From assembly GCA_025331125.1 (NCBI GenBank), contig JAOALB010000136.1, positions 62,001 through 126,000 of the forward strand: a stretch of 64,000 nt of DNA. The letters run 5' to 3'. The translations under genes were made by a program, and so were the position numbers. This DNA comes from Mycogone perniciosa (taxonomy: Eukaryota > Ascomycota > Sordariomycetes > Hypocreales > Hypocreaceae). How positions within the stretch are numbered: the stretch's first letter is position 1; each line of letters starts with the position of its first letter. The notes under the pieces were generated by a model, which did no database searches, was not told the origin of the DNA, and saw nothing but the letters and a program-made list of their open reading frames with translations. Positions 47,127 through 58,625 of this stretch are shown in pieces.

Positions 47127-47603
47127 GATGCGATGGTTCGAAGGCAACGTATGGTATGTATGTATTTTGTGTTATTTACTTGAAAAGTCGCCTTTTTATG
47201 TTAGGTATGCCTCACAGGTTAAAGCTGTCAACCACGCCTTTACAGGTTGCGTGAATCCGTTAACATTAAGGCGTCTTGGCATGTCGTGCCTTGTTGTGAT
47301 GAATACGGAATAGAGGCGGGATTTGGTAATAATCTCCACACTGTTACAGGATCGTTGCGTTATGGAATTCACGGAGTGCTGATCAACAGAAGGGCGTTTA
47401 GACCAGTGATGCCAGATAGGGTATGTTGCCGAGACATCTTTTTTGCCATACTACTAGGACTTGAAGCCCTGAAAGAATTATACCCAAGGGAGAATGTTCC
47501 CATGCTTAGGTCCCTACGAAGGTGGCCACACTTTTTGCGACTGTTGTAATGGCTGTAGCTGTTACTATTCGTGTCAGTAAGCGATCCTATAACTGTTGAC
47601 CAG

Positions 47604-48340
47604 ATATGCCAACCAGGCTTCCAGAATCGTGCGATCTGGCAGCCATTCCACTCCGCGATGATCCCCGCGATGCCCTGATAGTCAAGGCTGGCCTGCCATA
47701 TAGCAGCTTGCAGACGTTGCCTGAGGGCGCAGTTGTTGGCACTTCATCAGTGCGGCGCTCGGCGCAGCTTCGTCGTCTCTATCCCCATCTACACTTTTCC
47801 AACCTGCGTGGCAACGTCGAGACACGGCTGGCCAAAGTCGACAATCCAGAGAGTGAGTATACTTGCATGGTCATGTCTGCAGCTGGCCTCGAGCGCGTTG
47901 GCCTCAAGTATCGTATCAGCCAGTACCTGGGCTCCAAGGACGGTGGCATTTTGCACACAGTCGGCCAGGGAGCACTTGGCTTGGAGATTCGCAAAGGAGA
48001 CAACAGAACCTTAGACTTTCTTAACCAGCTGGGCGATCAAAAGTCTACTCTCGCCTGTCTCGCGGAGCGGGCTCTCATGCGTACCCTTGAAGGCGGTTGT
48101 AGTGCCCCGATTGGCGTCGAGACCGAATGGCTTAATGAATCAGAATATTCTCTTCTGAGAATGAGAGCAATAGTCGTCAGCCTTGACAGCACCCAAAGCG
48201 TCCAAGACACCATCGATGCAACGGTGCGGACTGAAGATGAGGCGATAGCATTCGGAGAGGAACTGGCTGCCAGACTTGTGAAAGCAGGTGCAGATGCGAT
48301 TCTGAAAGATATCAACGTCAACAGGCCCTCCAAGGACTGA
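47604..48340 (+). pseudogene. 5'-truncated porphobilinogen deaminase (hydroxymethylbilane synthase)
   Basis: Homology starts at 47604, just after a splice-acceptor-like TTGACCAG, and runs open to the stop at 48340. From ATG 47606 it would be 244 aa; fungal enzymes are about 320-360 aa. Present are MPTRLP, GTSSVRRSAQL and RGNVETRL substrate-binding arginines and the dipyrromethane-cofactor cysteine in LEGGCSAPIG. The missing N-terminal domain ends exactly at the catalytic Asp of the KDMPT motif, which would straddle the lost splice junction. No N-terminal exons were found in 47127-47603. It is either a truncated paralogue or a rearranged gene, and is probably inactive as a heme-pathway enzyme. 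Confidence 0.8.
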
Positions 48341-48689
48341 TGAATCACGATATTATCTTGTATATAGCTAGGTATGTAATTGTAGAATACACTCTCCACT
48401 ATAGATATTAGGATTTAAAGTGCTATTGCCAGTTTACTCGGCGTTTCCTTCTTTGTGGTTCCGAGCAAAATTTGCAGACGAAAGAGTCACAGCAGATGGA
48501 ACGGCCACTAGAGGTCATACCTGCTACATGGTGACGAGGTCAAGACCTCCAAGAGACACCTCTGGTTTCAACCTTTCATCATCAACTTGTTCTCTATCTA
48601 CCATTCGAAGACAGAATTAACCGAACTTTTCTTTTTACACAGTATCACATTCACAATCTCCTTCTCTTTCTTTCTCTAGGTACTGCAAG
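48341..48689. promoter_or_regulatory. Upstream region of the F-box-like gene
   Basis: 349 bp ending in a pyrimidine-rich tract (TTCTCTTTCTTTCTCTAGG, 48663-48681) directly before the ATG, typical of fungal leaders. No other element was recognised. Confidence 0.4.
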
Positions 48690-49736
48690 ATGAGAAGCCT
48701 ACTAGATCTGCCTGCAGAGATTGTCGATGAAATCTTCTATCATGCTCTTGACCTCCCTAAAGGTCTCGACGAAGCGCAGAGCATCACCGAAATCCTTGGC
48801 ACAGACACAGCCAAGGCACTGCTGCTGTGCTCACACCAGACTAATCGTATCGCCACATACATGCTATTCTCAGAATCCACCTTCGCAGTTCGAGATAATT
48901 GCGATTTCAGACACAAGTTGACTTTAGCGGGACGCGAGAGATCAGACTACATCAGAAGCTTGAGCGTGACACTCACCTACGACGATCACTTACACAGCAC
49001 TACTAAAGACCTAGCCTTGAGTGACCCGGTTGGAGATATGTCACGTCTATTGGGACGTCTACATTGTTGTCTCTCTAGATTGCATCTGACGACGCCTTCT
49101 TGGATGGGCCCACCTTTCGCAACCATTTCCAGTGCAGCTCCGTCCCTTTTGTGGGCTATGTGGCAGTTCGAAGAGTTGGAGGAGTTGAGGCTTGATTCCA
49201 TTTGGGTTCCATTGTGTCTCTTCAGCTCCGTCACGGACAGGGAGTCTATCTCGGTAGCAGAGCCTCTATCAATGTTTCCATATTTACGAACCTTATCCGT
49301 AGGGGGATCCTTTCCTTTCAATGTTGACAAAGAACAGGTAGTCATGGCCTTTTCTGAGCAGCAGCTCCCTAGTCTCAACTCCTTGACTCTGGACGGTGTG
49401 ATGCAATGCGGGTTCGGAACGCAAGGTGGATGGGTGTTTCCCGCAGAGGCCATCATCGCCATGGCCTCTCTAACGGAGTTTGTGTGGATCACCTCGGATG
49501 CCTCGTCGAGTATTATGGGCGTTAGTGAGCTGTTGACAAAGCAACACTTGAGAGCCTTGGGGAGACACAGTCAAACTCTGCGCAGGTTGAAAATTGATTA
49601 CAGAGGCTGCTTGCAAAGTACAAAAGTTGAGAAGGATGACATTACAACATTCCTGGACGGCATGCCGAATTTGACGCACGTGTCGATTTTCATCAAGTCA
49701 CTGGAACTGGAAATCAAGGAAATTCGGTCACAATAA
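48690..49736 (+). CDS. F-box-like / leucine-rich hypothetical protein
   Basis: A single exon, 348 aa. The N-terminus MRSLLDLPAEIVDEIFYHALDLP fits a fungal F-box start (LP.E....I). The remainder has spaced Leu-rich segments (LEELRLDSI, LRTLSVGG, LNSLTLDGV, LRRLKIDYRG) suggestive of irregular leucine-rich repeats. F-box proteins recruit substrates to SCF ubiquitin ligases through Skp1; the target here is unknown. Convergent with POP1, 60 bp apart. Confidence 0.65.
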   Translation: MRSLLDLPAEIVDEIFYHALDLPKGLDEAQSITEILGTDTAKALLLCSHQTNRIATYMLFSESTFAVRDNCDFRHKLTLAGRERSDYIRSLSVTLTYDDHLHSTTKDLALSDPVGDMSRLLGRLHCCLSRLHLTTPSWMGPPFATISSAAPSLLWAMWQFEELEELRLDSIWVPLCLFSSVTDRESISVAEPLSMFPYLRTLSVGGSFPFNVDKEQVVMAFSEQQLPSLNSLTLDGVMQCGFGTQGGWVFPAEAIIAMASLTEFVWITSDASSSIMGVSELLTKQHLRALGRHSQTLRRLKIDYRGCLQSTKVEKDDITTFLDGMPNLTHVSIFIKSLELEIKEIRSQ

Positions 49737-49796
49737 GGATCACAGCAAGGACACCAATGACAGCCCACGCAGAGTTCTTTTTCCGGTGTCTACGCG

Positions 49797-52544
49797 CTAG
49801 ATAACCTCCCATCTTGCTATCCAGCCGACGTTTTCTCCAGCGTTCCTCACGATACACAGCCTCGCCTCCTTAGGTTTGCTTCTGATATTTGGGAGGACCT
49901 TCTCTACTGCCAGACTGCCAATGGCTGCGCCACGGCCATCCGCCAAGCAAAACGACCCTGTGGTCACAAATCCAATAAGGTCATCGGGGTCAGGTACGAG
50001 TGGATGGTATCCTCCAATGTCAGACTGGTTAGCCCCCGACGTGTTCTGGGAGACCGGGGGAGGAGGGGCGATGAGTTCTTGCGCCAGCAAACGTCGTCGC
50101 ATCTCCAAGTCGGTTTCCTTGGAGTGAAGTTTGCTATTCTTGGGCTGGTTTGTTGTGGATAAGGATGTGGATGTTGATGATGGAATGCGGGCGAGCCATT
50201 GGGAACGGAGATCGTGGGGGAGGGAATGAGTGAACTGTTCTGGGGGGATGGTGGATGGGACTTCTGCGTCGGGAGATGTTGGGATTGGTATAGGCGTGGA
50301 GGGGAGTCGATAGATCCTAGCGCAGGTGTTTACAACACCATGAGAAAGGAGGGATATGCGGACAAGGGCGATAGCGTTGGGTGGGATTGGTGGAGGTAGT
50401 GTAGAGGATGAAATGAGGCTGTTATAAGTAGCCTTCGAGATATTGTTTAAAAGCTTGAGGCGCGAGAGTTCTGGTTCTTGTGGTTTTGTCGGCGGATCTG
50501 CTTGATCAACGTCCATAACATCGTCTGGCTTGTCCCCGAAAACCGACTTCTGTGCTTCATCTTGAGGCTTCAGCCCGAAGAGGAACTCAAAGTCACAAGC
50601 AAATCCATCACCGATTTCGCCTTTTCGCCCAGCTCCGAGGTCTAGCGACGTCCATTCCACCCTCTTGCTCTTGGGACGTCTTTCCCATTCCCATTTCCTC
50701 TTACGCCTGCGCTCCAACTCCCACTCAGCACCAGCGTCAGTCCCAAGGAAATCTGCGGGGAACCACGGAAGACTTCGTTCAAAGGCCACTTGCATCGTCT
50801 CATTCAGCCCTGCGAATCGCGGGTTACCGCCAGATATGAGCGGGCAGTGGACTATGTTGTACCACAACGGGAGGATACACTTCCACGGCGCGAGTAGGGT
50901 CCATGTCCCCTGTGTTTGTGTGCTGGTTCCAGAGCGGGAGGCAACGAGGGTGATGGGTATAGGAGGGTCGACGATGGTAGGTTGTAGGAACGTGCCTGAG
51001 ATGTATTTGCTTCTTCTCCTGTTGATGGATTTTTGTGAGGGTAGGCATGTGGCTTTGTGACGGGCGTTGCGGTCGAAAAGGGTAGACGGCTGCGAGCCTT
51101 CTTCGGCTGGCCATTTGGCTATTGTTTCGAGGAGTTTCATCTGAGAGTTTTCATCCTCGGGGAATTGCACCTTTCGGGGTGGATACCTCAGCCGAGGGTC
51201 TTGAATGGGGAAGTTCAGGATTGCATTGGCTGGCAGAGCTGCTGGATTGGTCAACCCTTTCAGCGATTGAAACAATGCCGCGTGCTGATTCTGGAGTGCC
51301 TTTGAGGGATATGGCGTCAAGACGGATAATAGCGTCTCGGCCGAGGCTGGACCTGAAAACTCGATGCTTCCAATCTCAAACCGCAAGTCTTCGATGTATA
51401 ACTGAGGGGTCTCCATCTTGGCAAGGCGTAGGAGCTCATGGAATACTTCTAGGAACGACGAAGGATGTACCCTGAGATAGACCTGTCGTTGGGCCTTCCT
51501 CTCATCTCGGTTCTCTTCAATTGGTGTTGGTTCGGGGTTCCAAAGGACTGTTGATGGGCATATTGGACGCTGAGCTCCGGCCCTTTCTCTGCTTAAGATA
51601 CCAGTCCATGCTCTTGTACCGTATCTCCATTTCTTGCCCTTGTCGTTCCAGCAGGAGTCGTGAGTTATTCCAACTCTTTGGAGGACTCTTTTCACACCAA
51701 CAGAGTTGCCATATAAGCCTATAGTACTCATATAGCTCATATCCCAGACCACAGTGCCCCTCTCCCCCTGAGCCCGGTGTGTCGGCCGGTAAATCTTCTC
51801 GTTCGGTGTCAACGGGATGGCAAAGCGCCATAAGGGGTTTTTAGGCTCTGTCATGCGAGCCCGCTTTGCATGCCACTGGTGTGTTGGGAGCCACGTCTTG
51901 TTGATTTGGCGCTTTCTGAACTTGGCTGGTGGTTTCGGTGGTTCGTTGAGCATATTCCTTCGGATCTTGGGCCTCGGCTTTCGACCCACAACGCCTTGGT
52001 CTTGAACCCCCTTTGGTTCTTTTCCCTCTTGGTTTGGTTTTTCGGCCTGTTTTGTCTTCCTTTTCCTCTTTCGCGCTGCTAGTATCCGTAGTCGCTTGGC
52101 CATCTGCGCTCGAATCCTCGCCCTTGTTGTTCTAGGCTTCCTCTTCCGCGCCTCAACCAACGGTGTATTATCCTCTTCCATCTCCCTTTTCGCCCGCGAT
52201 CTCAGCCTCCGAGGCACTCTCTTGGGGTTATGACTCGCCGTCCGTCTTCGCAATCCGCGGGGCACCTGCTGAAAAGCACGACTGCTGCCCTGAGCTCTAG
52301 ACATAACCATGCTCTGCTCCAGGGCACGAATCTCGAACTCGTGCGCATTCACAAAAGCCACCAGGTCCAGCTCGCCATCTTTGAGCGCCGCATTGGCCGG
52401 TTGCGTGGGAATGTTCCGGGCGGCGTGCACTTTGGCGCGTTTGTGGAGGAAGGCATCGCTGCGGCCATTGGGTGCTGGGGGCCCGGCTTTTCGTTTGTGG
52501 GAGGCCAGGCCCGATTGGCCGCCAGCAGAGGGATTAGGAGCCAT
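49797..52544 (-). CDS. POP1: Ribonuclease P/MRP protein subunit POP1
   Basis: A single exon, 915 aa from ATG 52544. The same frame is open to 52775, but the later ATG begins a typical leader. The N-terminal POP1 region is highly basic and conserved (RRRTASHNPKRVPRRLR, AKREMEEDNTP, followed by Lys/Arg-rich helices and KTWLPTHQWHAKRARM). The central POPLD domain is visible (PLWYNIVHCPLISGGNPRF then FERSLPWFPADFLGT). The C-terminus ends with LIGFVTTG...GRGAAIGSLA and GWIARWEVI. It is the largest shared protein subunit of nuclear RNase P and nucleolar RNase MRP, needed for tRNA 5' and pre-rRNA processing. Compared with yeast POP1 the length is normal. Confidence 0.93.
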   Translation of the reverse strand: MAPNPSAGGQSGLASHKRKAGPPAPNGRSDAFLHKRAKVHAARNIPTQPANAALKDGELDLVAFVNAHEFEIRALEQSMVMSRAQGSSRAFQQVPRGLRRRTASHNPKRVPRRLRSRAKREMEEDNTPLVEARKRKPRTTRARIRAQMAKRLRILAARKRKRKTKQAEKPNQEGKEPKGVQDQGVVGRKPRPKIRRNMLNEPPKPPAKFRKRQINKTWLPTHQWHAKRARMTEPKNPLWRFAIPLTPNEKIYRPTHRAQGERGTVVWDMSYMSTIGLYGNSVGVKRVLQRVGITHDSCWNDKGKKWRYGTRAWTGILSRERAGAQRPICPSTVLWNPEPTPIEENRDERKAQRQVYLRVHPSSFLEVFHELLRLAKMETPQLYIEDLRFEIGSIEFSGPASAETLLSVLTPYPSKALQNQHAALFQSLKGLTNPAALPANAILNFPIQDPRLRYPPRKVQFPEDENSQMKLLETIAKWPAEEGSQPSTLFDRNARHKATCLPSQKSINRRRSKYISGTFLQPTIVDPPIPITLVASRSGTSTQTQGTWTLLAPWKCILPLWYNIVHCPLISGGNPRFAGLNETMQVAFERSLPWFPADFLGTDAGAEWELERRRKRKWEWERRPKSKRVEWTSLDLGAGRKGEIGDGFACDFEFLFGLKPQDEAQKSVFGDKPDDVMDVDQADPPTKPQEPELSRLKLLNNISKATYNSLISSSTLPPPIPPNAIALVRISLLSHGVVNTCARIYRLPSTPIPIPTSPDAEVPSTIPPEQFTHSLPHDLRSQWLARIPSSTSTSLSTTNQPKNSKLHSKETDLEMRRRLLAQELIAPPPPVSQNTSGANQSDIGGYHPLVPDPDDLIGFVTTGSFCLADGRGAAIGSLAVEKVLPNIRSKPKEARLCIVRNAGENVGWIARWEVI

Positions 52545-54243
52545 AGCAATGGCAAGCTTGGGGAGTTCGTGAAGGTGGAATTGTGTGTTTCTGTACGCGG
52601 TTGAAGCGCGCCGAGGAAACGATGATGAAACTTTCGAGGTGTGCTTATCGATAAGGAGCAGCTCGTTAGCCCCACCATTTTCACCTCGACACATCAAAAG
52701 GTACTCCGTACTCCGTACTCCGGACTTTGTCCATCGACATCCTCCGTATAATGACGTTTCATTTTCATTGCCCACTTATGAGAGTTTTGGAATGTGGTCT
52801 TGATTGCCTGGCAACCGGCTCTGAATACTACATGCATATGCAATTTTATGTAATTGAATTATACTTTTTACGAAGTACACTATAACTAGTATTTTTACTG
52901 TTGGGACTTACGCTACTGGGGGAATGTTGACGTTGATATCCCAACTCTTGGCCCGGTATTCTACTTTCTCAGCGTTCCCGACTTGATGGATCATTTTGGC
53001 ATTGTGGTAATAATACGGAGTAGTGTACTACGACAGTACTCCGTACTTGACACGTTGACTCAGATTGTTTACCCCAAAAGCAATGATAAGGTGGTTGGCT
53101 GAGCAAGACATGGATGTTGTGAAACCCCGAATGTCCGTCATAATATGCCTTGTAGTTGGGTAGCAGCAGATCTTCCCCATAGAATGCGCCTTGTGTATCC
53201 ACAACTTGAGGCTGCACCATCCACTTGGGATCACACTCTATTTATACTATCTAATAGGATAATAATACGGCATACTCCGTCCGCGCCATGAGTGAGATTC
53301 AGATACGAGGGCTCGTCAACTGCTCGTAGGGCGACTGGCTTCAGCTAAGGGAAAAGCCTTGGCCGATTTCCAAGCGCGGACTCGCGGACTCGCGGACTGC
53401 ACTGGCCAGACCTGAGCCGCCGAGTTTAGCGGGGTTCTTATATCACGACTGCTGCAATGGCCACTGGAAGCTAATGAACTTCATCCCTGAACCTCCACCT
53501 CTCCCTTGAGCCCCAACTCCCAAAGAGCCCAACTGAAAACCAAGCAGATCGCCTGCAGATGCGCCTGTTTGGCCGTTGACGAACCGAACTCGCAGCGACA
53601 CTCTTCCACGTCTTCCATGCATGTCGCCCCTTTTCTGATTCGTCCCCGCTGTTCTTGAGGATTCCCCGGTGTTCCGGCTCCCACTGAGTTCAGTTCGTAT
53701 TCCCAGGGAGGAGGATTACGCAGGCTTACGCACTGCATTTGGGGGGGCGTCCATATAAGCAATATATATCCCAAACCGGCAAAGGGATTTCCGTATTCGG
53801 CACTCGACTTTGCGTCACTCCCTTCTCCCTCTATCTCTACCTCTGCCTCTGCCTCTACCTCTGTCTTGTCTCTATTTCTCCTAGGACGTTTTATTCACTC
53901 CTTCATTGTTCAGGTCTCATACCCCCCCACCCCCTCCTAATACTAACTGTCTGAGAGCGGACCAGACGGCATCCTCCTATCGCCGGTCTGCCTGGCTGCA
54001 ATCTGATACTACCGGCTCCCACGCCGAATCTGACCGGGTGCATCTGCGAGTCTGCGATCAGATTAGTGGCGCCACTGGCTACATACACGTGTCGTCCTTC
54101 AGCTTGCCGCAAGTGAGCCCGATTTTGGCCGCTTTGCCTTGCAGCCCCAAACGACCTAGACGAACTAGCCTCGCTGGTCCTGGTGGTGGTGTTGCTGGTC
54201 GTTGGCCTGGTTTTGGTTTTGGTTTGGGTTTGGGTTTCGGACA
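52545..54243. other. Divergent intergenic region, POP1 and NT-C2 genes
   Basis: 1.7 kb without a convincing gene. It contains a triple GTACTCC tandem (52701-52722), a TACGGAGTA / TACTCCGTA inverted repeat (53014-53022 / 53037-53045), a long CT-rich tract (about 53820-53880) and a GT-rich stretch (54178-54240) just before the NT-C2 start codon. The CT tract is typical of a fungal promoter or 5' leader. Confidence 0.45.
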
Positions 54244-56023
54244 ATGGCTGCCCTGAGTAAGCTTGCAATCCTCTTGTTTCTTATTTATGTTGACACCCAA
54301 CTGGCATGACCACCATGTTTTAACCCCCCCTCTCCCATTTTCTTTTCAATGTTCTACATGTTATAGAGACATGCTAGGCAACCTGTGCTTGTCTGAGGAC
54401 TCGAGTGAGCTGGCTGGACGTTGACATACATCTCCTCACCTTGTTCTCTTTATAAACAACCTCTATCTGTCGGCTCCTCCGGAAGAGGCGCACCGTGGTG
54501 TACAATGGTGTTGAAAGTGGCTAACATGTATTTTTTCCCTTTAGTTGGTAAAGGGCGCAAGGTGAGGCTGTTCGTGATAAACTCTATATTCGTTCTTGTT
54601 CTGCTGACACATCATAGCCCAAGTTCGAGCTTCATCTCAGGGTGAGATAATCTCGCCACACACTTCTATCAAACATCCATCTAACCATAGCTGTCGCTCT
54701 ACCAGATCTATGATCTAAATAATGTCCCTCTCGTTTCCGGGAGCTCCTATATCAAATGGCATCTGCCTCACTCCATGAACGCGGAGCACCGCGGCCGCAC
54801 GGCCAAGTGTCCCATCACCAACCACCGAGTTGACTACTCCTTCAACAAAGTGGTGCCATCAATCCGCATGTCCGTTGATAAACACAACAACCTCGCCGAG
54901 TGCCCTATAGAGTTTGAGATTCTACAGGAATTTCCAGGTGCCGAGAGAGTCACCCTCGGCCACATCAAGCTCAACCTGGCAGAGTATGTCGAGGAGAGTG
55001 AGACGTTTATCAGAGACATTGGCTCGCCACCACCACCTACCAGGAAACGTAACAACAGTGTTGAAGTGAGCCCTACGAGTACAAGAACACACAAACTCTC
55101 TGATGAACTCCACCGAGAGCCGGAAGATGGCATTGTGAGGAGGTATCTGATGCAGGAGAGCAAGGTCAACAGCACACTCAAGATGAGTTTCCTCATGGTT
55201 CAGGTCGATGGTGAGCGCAACTTTATTGCGCCGGCTCTAAGATCGGCTCCCGTTTTTGGCGGTATCGCCGGCTTCATGGCCCCCGACCAAGCCGAGGACG
55301 ACACGGGACGTACGTGGCTCTCGCCCTCCTCCCCTCCTCTCACTCAATTGCCATCACCTCACGACTTCATGCCCATTTGTCAACCAGGCTAACAAATCCG
55401 CAGCCATACCTAGCATATCCAAGAGCCGCGACGTTTCTGAAGTCCAGGACCTATACCGTCGCACCCTAGCAGCCTCATGGACTCGCCAACACCCCGAGCT
55501 TCCCGCCGACGAGTGTATCGAAGACATATTCTCTGGCGGCAACGGCTGGAAGACCAAATCCCGCAGCACCTCCGCCACCAACGGCCGGTCTACCCCCGAG
55601 TCCGATGACGACTCTGACGACCATCACTACGGAGGCACCCTCCGTCCCAGCGACTTCCGCCGCATGGCCATGCATCACCATCACCGCCGCCATTCCTCCT
55701 CTCACTTCCGCCCCTCTACTCATCATCACCGTCGTACCCACAGTGGCTCCAGCGATAAAAGCGTCTCAACTGTCACAGGCGGGAACCGCAGCCCCTTGAA
55801 GAAAGGAGTGCGTATTCTCCGCGAGGAGAACAGAGAGTCGTCGCGGGACGACGACGTTGCCAGCACTAGAAGCGCTGGCAGTCTGGCGAGTCTGGCGCCG
55901 ACGCTGGGGAGCAGCGAACGAGAGAGGTTAGATTCAGGGATGAGGCGGATAAGGGAGGTAGGCGAGTTTGACGTGAGAGACGATCTGGTTGCTTGGAAGT
56001 TGCCTGGTGGGCTGACTGCATGA
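54244..56023 (+). CDS. NT-C2 (EEIG1/EHBP1-type) domain protein
   Basis: Proposed exons: 54244-54256, 54545-54561, 54624-54641, 54706-55309, 55404-56023, giving 423 aa. The first is 13 nt and the next two are micro-exons of 17 and 18 nt. Joined, they give GKGRKFELHLRIYDLNNVPL, the conserved start of the domain. The NT-C2 domain (about 5-165) includes SSYIKWHLPHS, GRTAKCPITNH, VTLGHIKLNLAEYVE, RRYLMQESKVNSTLKM and FIAPALRSAPVFGGIAG. The C-terminal half is Ser/His/Arg-rich and probably disordered. This domain is thought to bind lipid or membranes and to scaffold trafficking proteins; the fungal role is little known. Exon 1 is the least certain part. Confidence 0.8.
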
Positions 56024-56453
56024 TGGTGACGACACTTGACTATTCTGGTTTTGACATTCTTGTTTATGAGGGTCCTGGGTTTGAGCACTTGGGACTACCT
56101 TTTTTTTTGGTTTTAGATGCTTTTTAAAATATTCTCTAGATTAGGCCAGAATCCAAGCAAGCAATCAATTTACACTGTCGACTTAGCCCTTTTGTATTTG
56201 CCTGTATTAGACGCACATTGGTCTATAAACTCGTACCAAGTTCATGGCATCAACTTTTGTCATTCCCAAAAACACTTGATATGTGTCTCTGCTCTATCTC
56301 TAGAAACATATGATAAAGCAGTCATTTTTCTTTTGATTCTATAACCCGCGCGTGCAACCGACCATCCCAACGTCATGCGCCTCTACACGATAAAAACCTC
56401 GTTTTTTGTACGTACTATTCCCATTTTTATCATCATACCATCATCGTCGCCAT
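56024..56453. other. Intergenic region between convergent genes
   Basis: 430 bp containing both 3' UTRs. Poly-T (56099-56108) and AT-rich patches would suit polyadenylation. No gene was recognised. Confidence 0.4.
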
Positions 56454-58295
56454 TCATGGAGCCTGCAGGGTGCCCCTGACACCGCCCTTGCCGCCGGCTT
56501 CCCTCGCTGTAACCGTAACGCTGAGGTCTGCCAGGAGGTTGATCGTCACCTCGACCTTGGCGCCCTTCTTGATGCCCTTGATAGCCGCCTCGGCGAGAGG
56601 GGTGCCAATCTTCCAGATCTTCTCGCGCTTTTCCTCCTCTTCCTCGTCAGAGTCAAGGTCAGAGTCGTCCTCATCCTCGTCGCCATTTTCTACGGGCTCC
56701 TTGGCCTTGGGCTCAGGCTTGGTGACCTTGATGTGGGTACCGCCCTCGACGACCTTGATGAGGACGTCACCGCCCTCCTTGGGAGCAGCGATGTGGAGTG
56801 TTCGGCGGGCGGGAGCAGCAGTCTCGGCCTGCATGATGGGGGTAAAGGCATCCTCACCATCGGCACCAGTGGTGACAACACCAATGGCGTTGGAGATGTG
56901 CTTGACAGTGGTAACAGCAGGGTGAGTAGACTGCTCAATATCACCAGCCTCATACTCCTGGACCAAGGAAGCCTGCAGAGCAGCACCTCGAGCCTGCAGC
57001 TCAGAGGGGTTGATGGCAGCCGTGCTCGTCGCGGGGGCAAGGATGAGGGTGGACTCTGGGAAGATGGAACGGAAGTTGTTAGCAATCCGTGGTGTGTGCG
57101 AAGTACCACCGCACATGATGACCTCGTCGATATCCAGGACATCCAACTCAGCCTTCTTGATAACGCTCTCGATCAGACGGTTGAAGCCGTCAAAGACCTT
57201 GCGGCCAACCATCTCATATCGTATCCTGTTGATGGTAGAAGAGAAGTCGAAGCCATCCGCCAAACTCTCAACACTGAACTGGGCGTTGGTGCCCAAGCTC
57301 AGAGCCTTCTTGGTCGCCTCGGACTCCAAGCGCAGCTTGGCCAGGCTCTTGGGGTTTGATCGGGGATCGACGTTGTGCTTCTTGATGAACTCCTTGGCGA
57401 AGTGGTCCATCAGGACCTGGTCCAGATGAACACCAGCGAATTCGTAGTCGTGAGCAGTAGCCAGAATGGTGTACATGCCACCTCTTGAGGCGACGACGGC
57501 AACATCGGAGCGGGTGCCACCCAGATCAGCAACAACAACAATCTTGTCCTCGATCTCAGCCTCGGGGCGAGCATCATACGCCAGGACAGCAGCAACAGGG
57601 TCGGAGATCAGCTGCAGAACCTCGAGATCGGCATCGTTGGCAGCCTTGATCAAGGCCTCGCGCTGCTTCTCGCCGAAGTTGGTCGGCACGGTGATGACGG
57701 CAGAGGTGACCTTCTTGCCCAGGTACTCCGAGGCCGCAGTGACGAGACGTCGCAGGTATCGCGTGGCCGCCTCAGAAACCGAAACAGTAGAGGGTTCAGC
57801 CTCCTCGTCAGCCTTGTCCTTCACGGTGAAGGAAACGGCCCCTGAGATGTCCTGGGGATGGGCAGCGGCATGGCAGTGGGTGGGGTCAATGGACTTGAAC
57901 CTGGACTCGTAGTTAGCATACCCGTTTCCTGTCTAGATCGAAACGATAAGCCATACTCTTGGCCCAGGAAATCCCTGAAGTAGGCGACGGTGTTAGTCGG
58001 GTTGCGGACCAAGAAGTTCTTCGCCTGAGAACCATAGTACTCGTCGCCGTCGATGTACGAAAGAGTGGTGGGAATTTGTCGGTCTATACTCGCGGCCAGA
58101 CGTCAGCAAAATGGCATTATCCCAAGATCACCACGGATACGCATTTTCAGACTTACCGCCGTCCTCGTTCGCAATGACCTCGGCCTTGTCATCCACCGTA
58201 AACGCAATCGAACTGTTCGAGTTGCCAAAGGTGATGCCAATGACAACCCTCTCGCCCAGCTCAACGCCGGGCTTCACGCCGTTGCTCTCAGCCAT
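56454..58295 (-). CDS. SSZ1: SSZ1-type Hsp70, ribosome-associated complex
   Basis: Three exons: 58295-58157, 58083-57957, 57900-56454, giving 570 aa (yeast Ssz1 is about 538). Introns are 73 and 56 nt, the second with a GCTAAC branch site. The Hsp70 ATPase fold is clear: VIGITFGNSNSSIAF, VITVPTNFGEKQREAL, VVVADLGGTRSDVAVV and VIMCGGTSHTPRIA. The substrate-binding part is short and atypical, with an acidic insert (DEDEDDSDLDSDEEEEE), as in SSZ1 rather than SSA/SSB. SSZ1 pairs with zuotin on the ribosome and stimulates SSB on nascent chains. It is divergent from RRP40. Confidence 0.93.
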
Positions 58296-58625
58296 CCGGT
58301 CGAAAAAAATCGGTATAAATGAAGAATTAAAGAGAAGAGCCGGATATGAACCTCTTGAACGGAGGAAGCAGGCGGTGGCGTTGTCGCTGTCAACGTCTGT
58401 ATGGAAACGTTGGTGGGGTTCCTCCAAAAAATTTCGAGCAGAAATGGTGATTATCTTTGGGCTGGCCTTTGATGGTGGAGACTGGGTGCACGCCGTGGTG
58501 TGCCGATAAGGCCAATCACAATGCCCCTCCGACACAAGGCTGAGAAGAGAAGCTGGTCAGCCATGCCTAGATCTTCACTTGACCATCAACCGTGAACCTC
58601 TACCAAAAAATAACTCCGTCACAGA
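58296..58625. promoter_or_regulatory. Divergent promoter of SSZ1 and RRP40
   Basis: 330 bp between the two start codons. Both products serve translation or ribosomal RNA maturation, so a shared ribosome-biogenesis programme is plausible. A single core promoter element was not identified. Confidence 0.55.

Noticed and set aside
53903..54300. ORFs on both strands upstream of the NT-C2 gene
   Set aside because: They arise from the GT-rich and CT-rich leader; the TKTKT and PKPKP patterns are simple-sequence translations.
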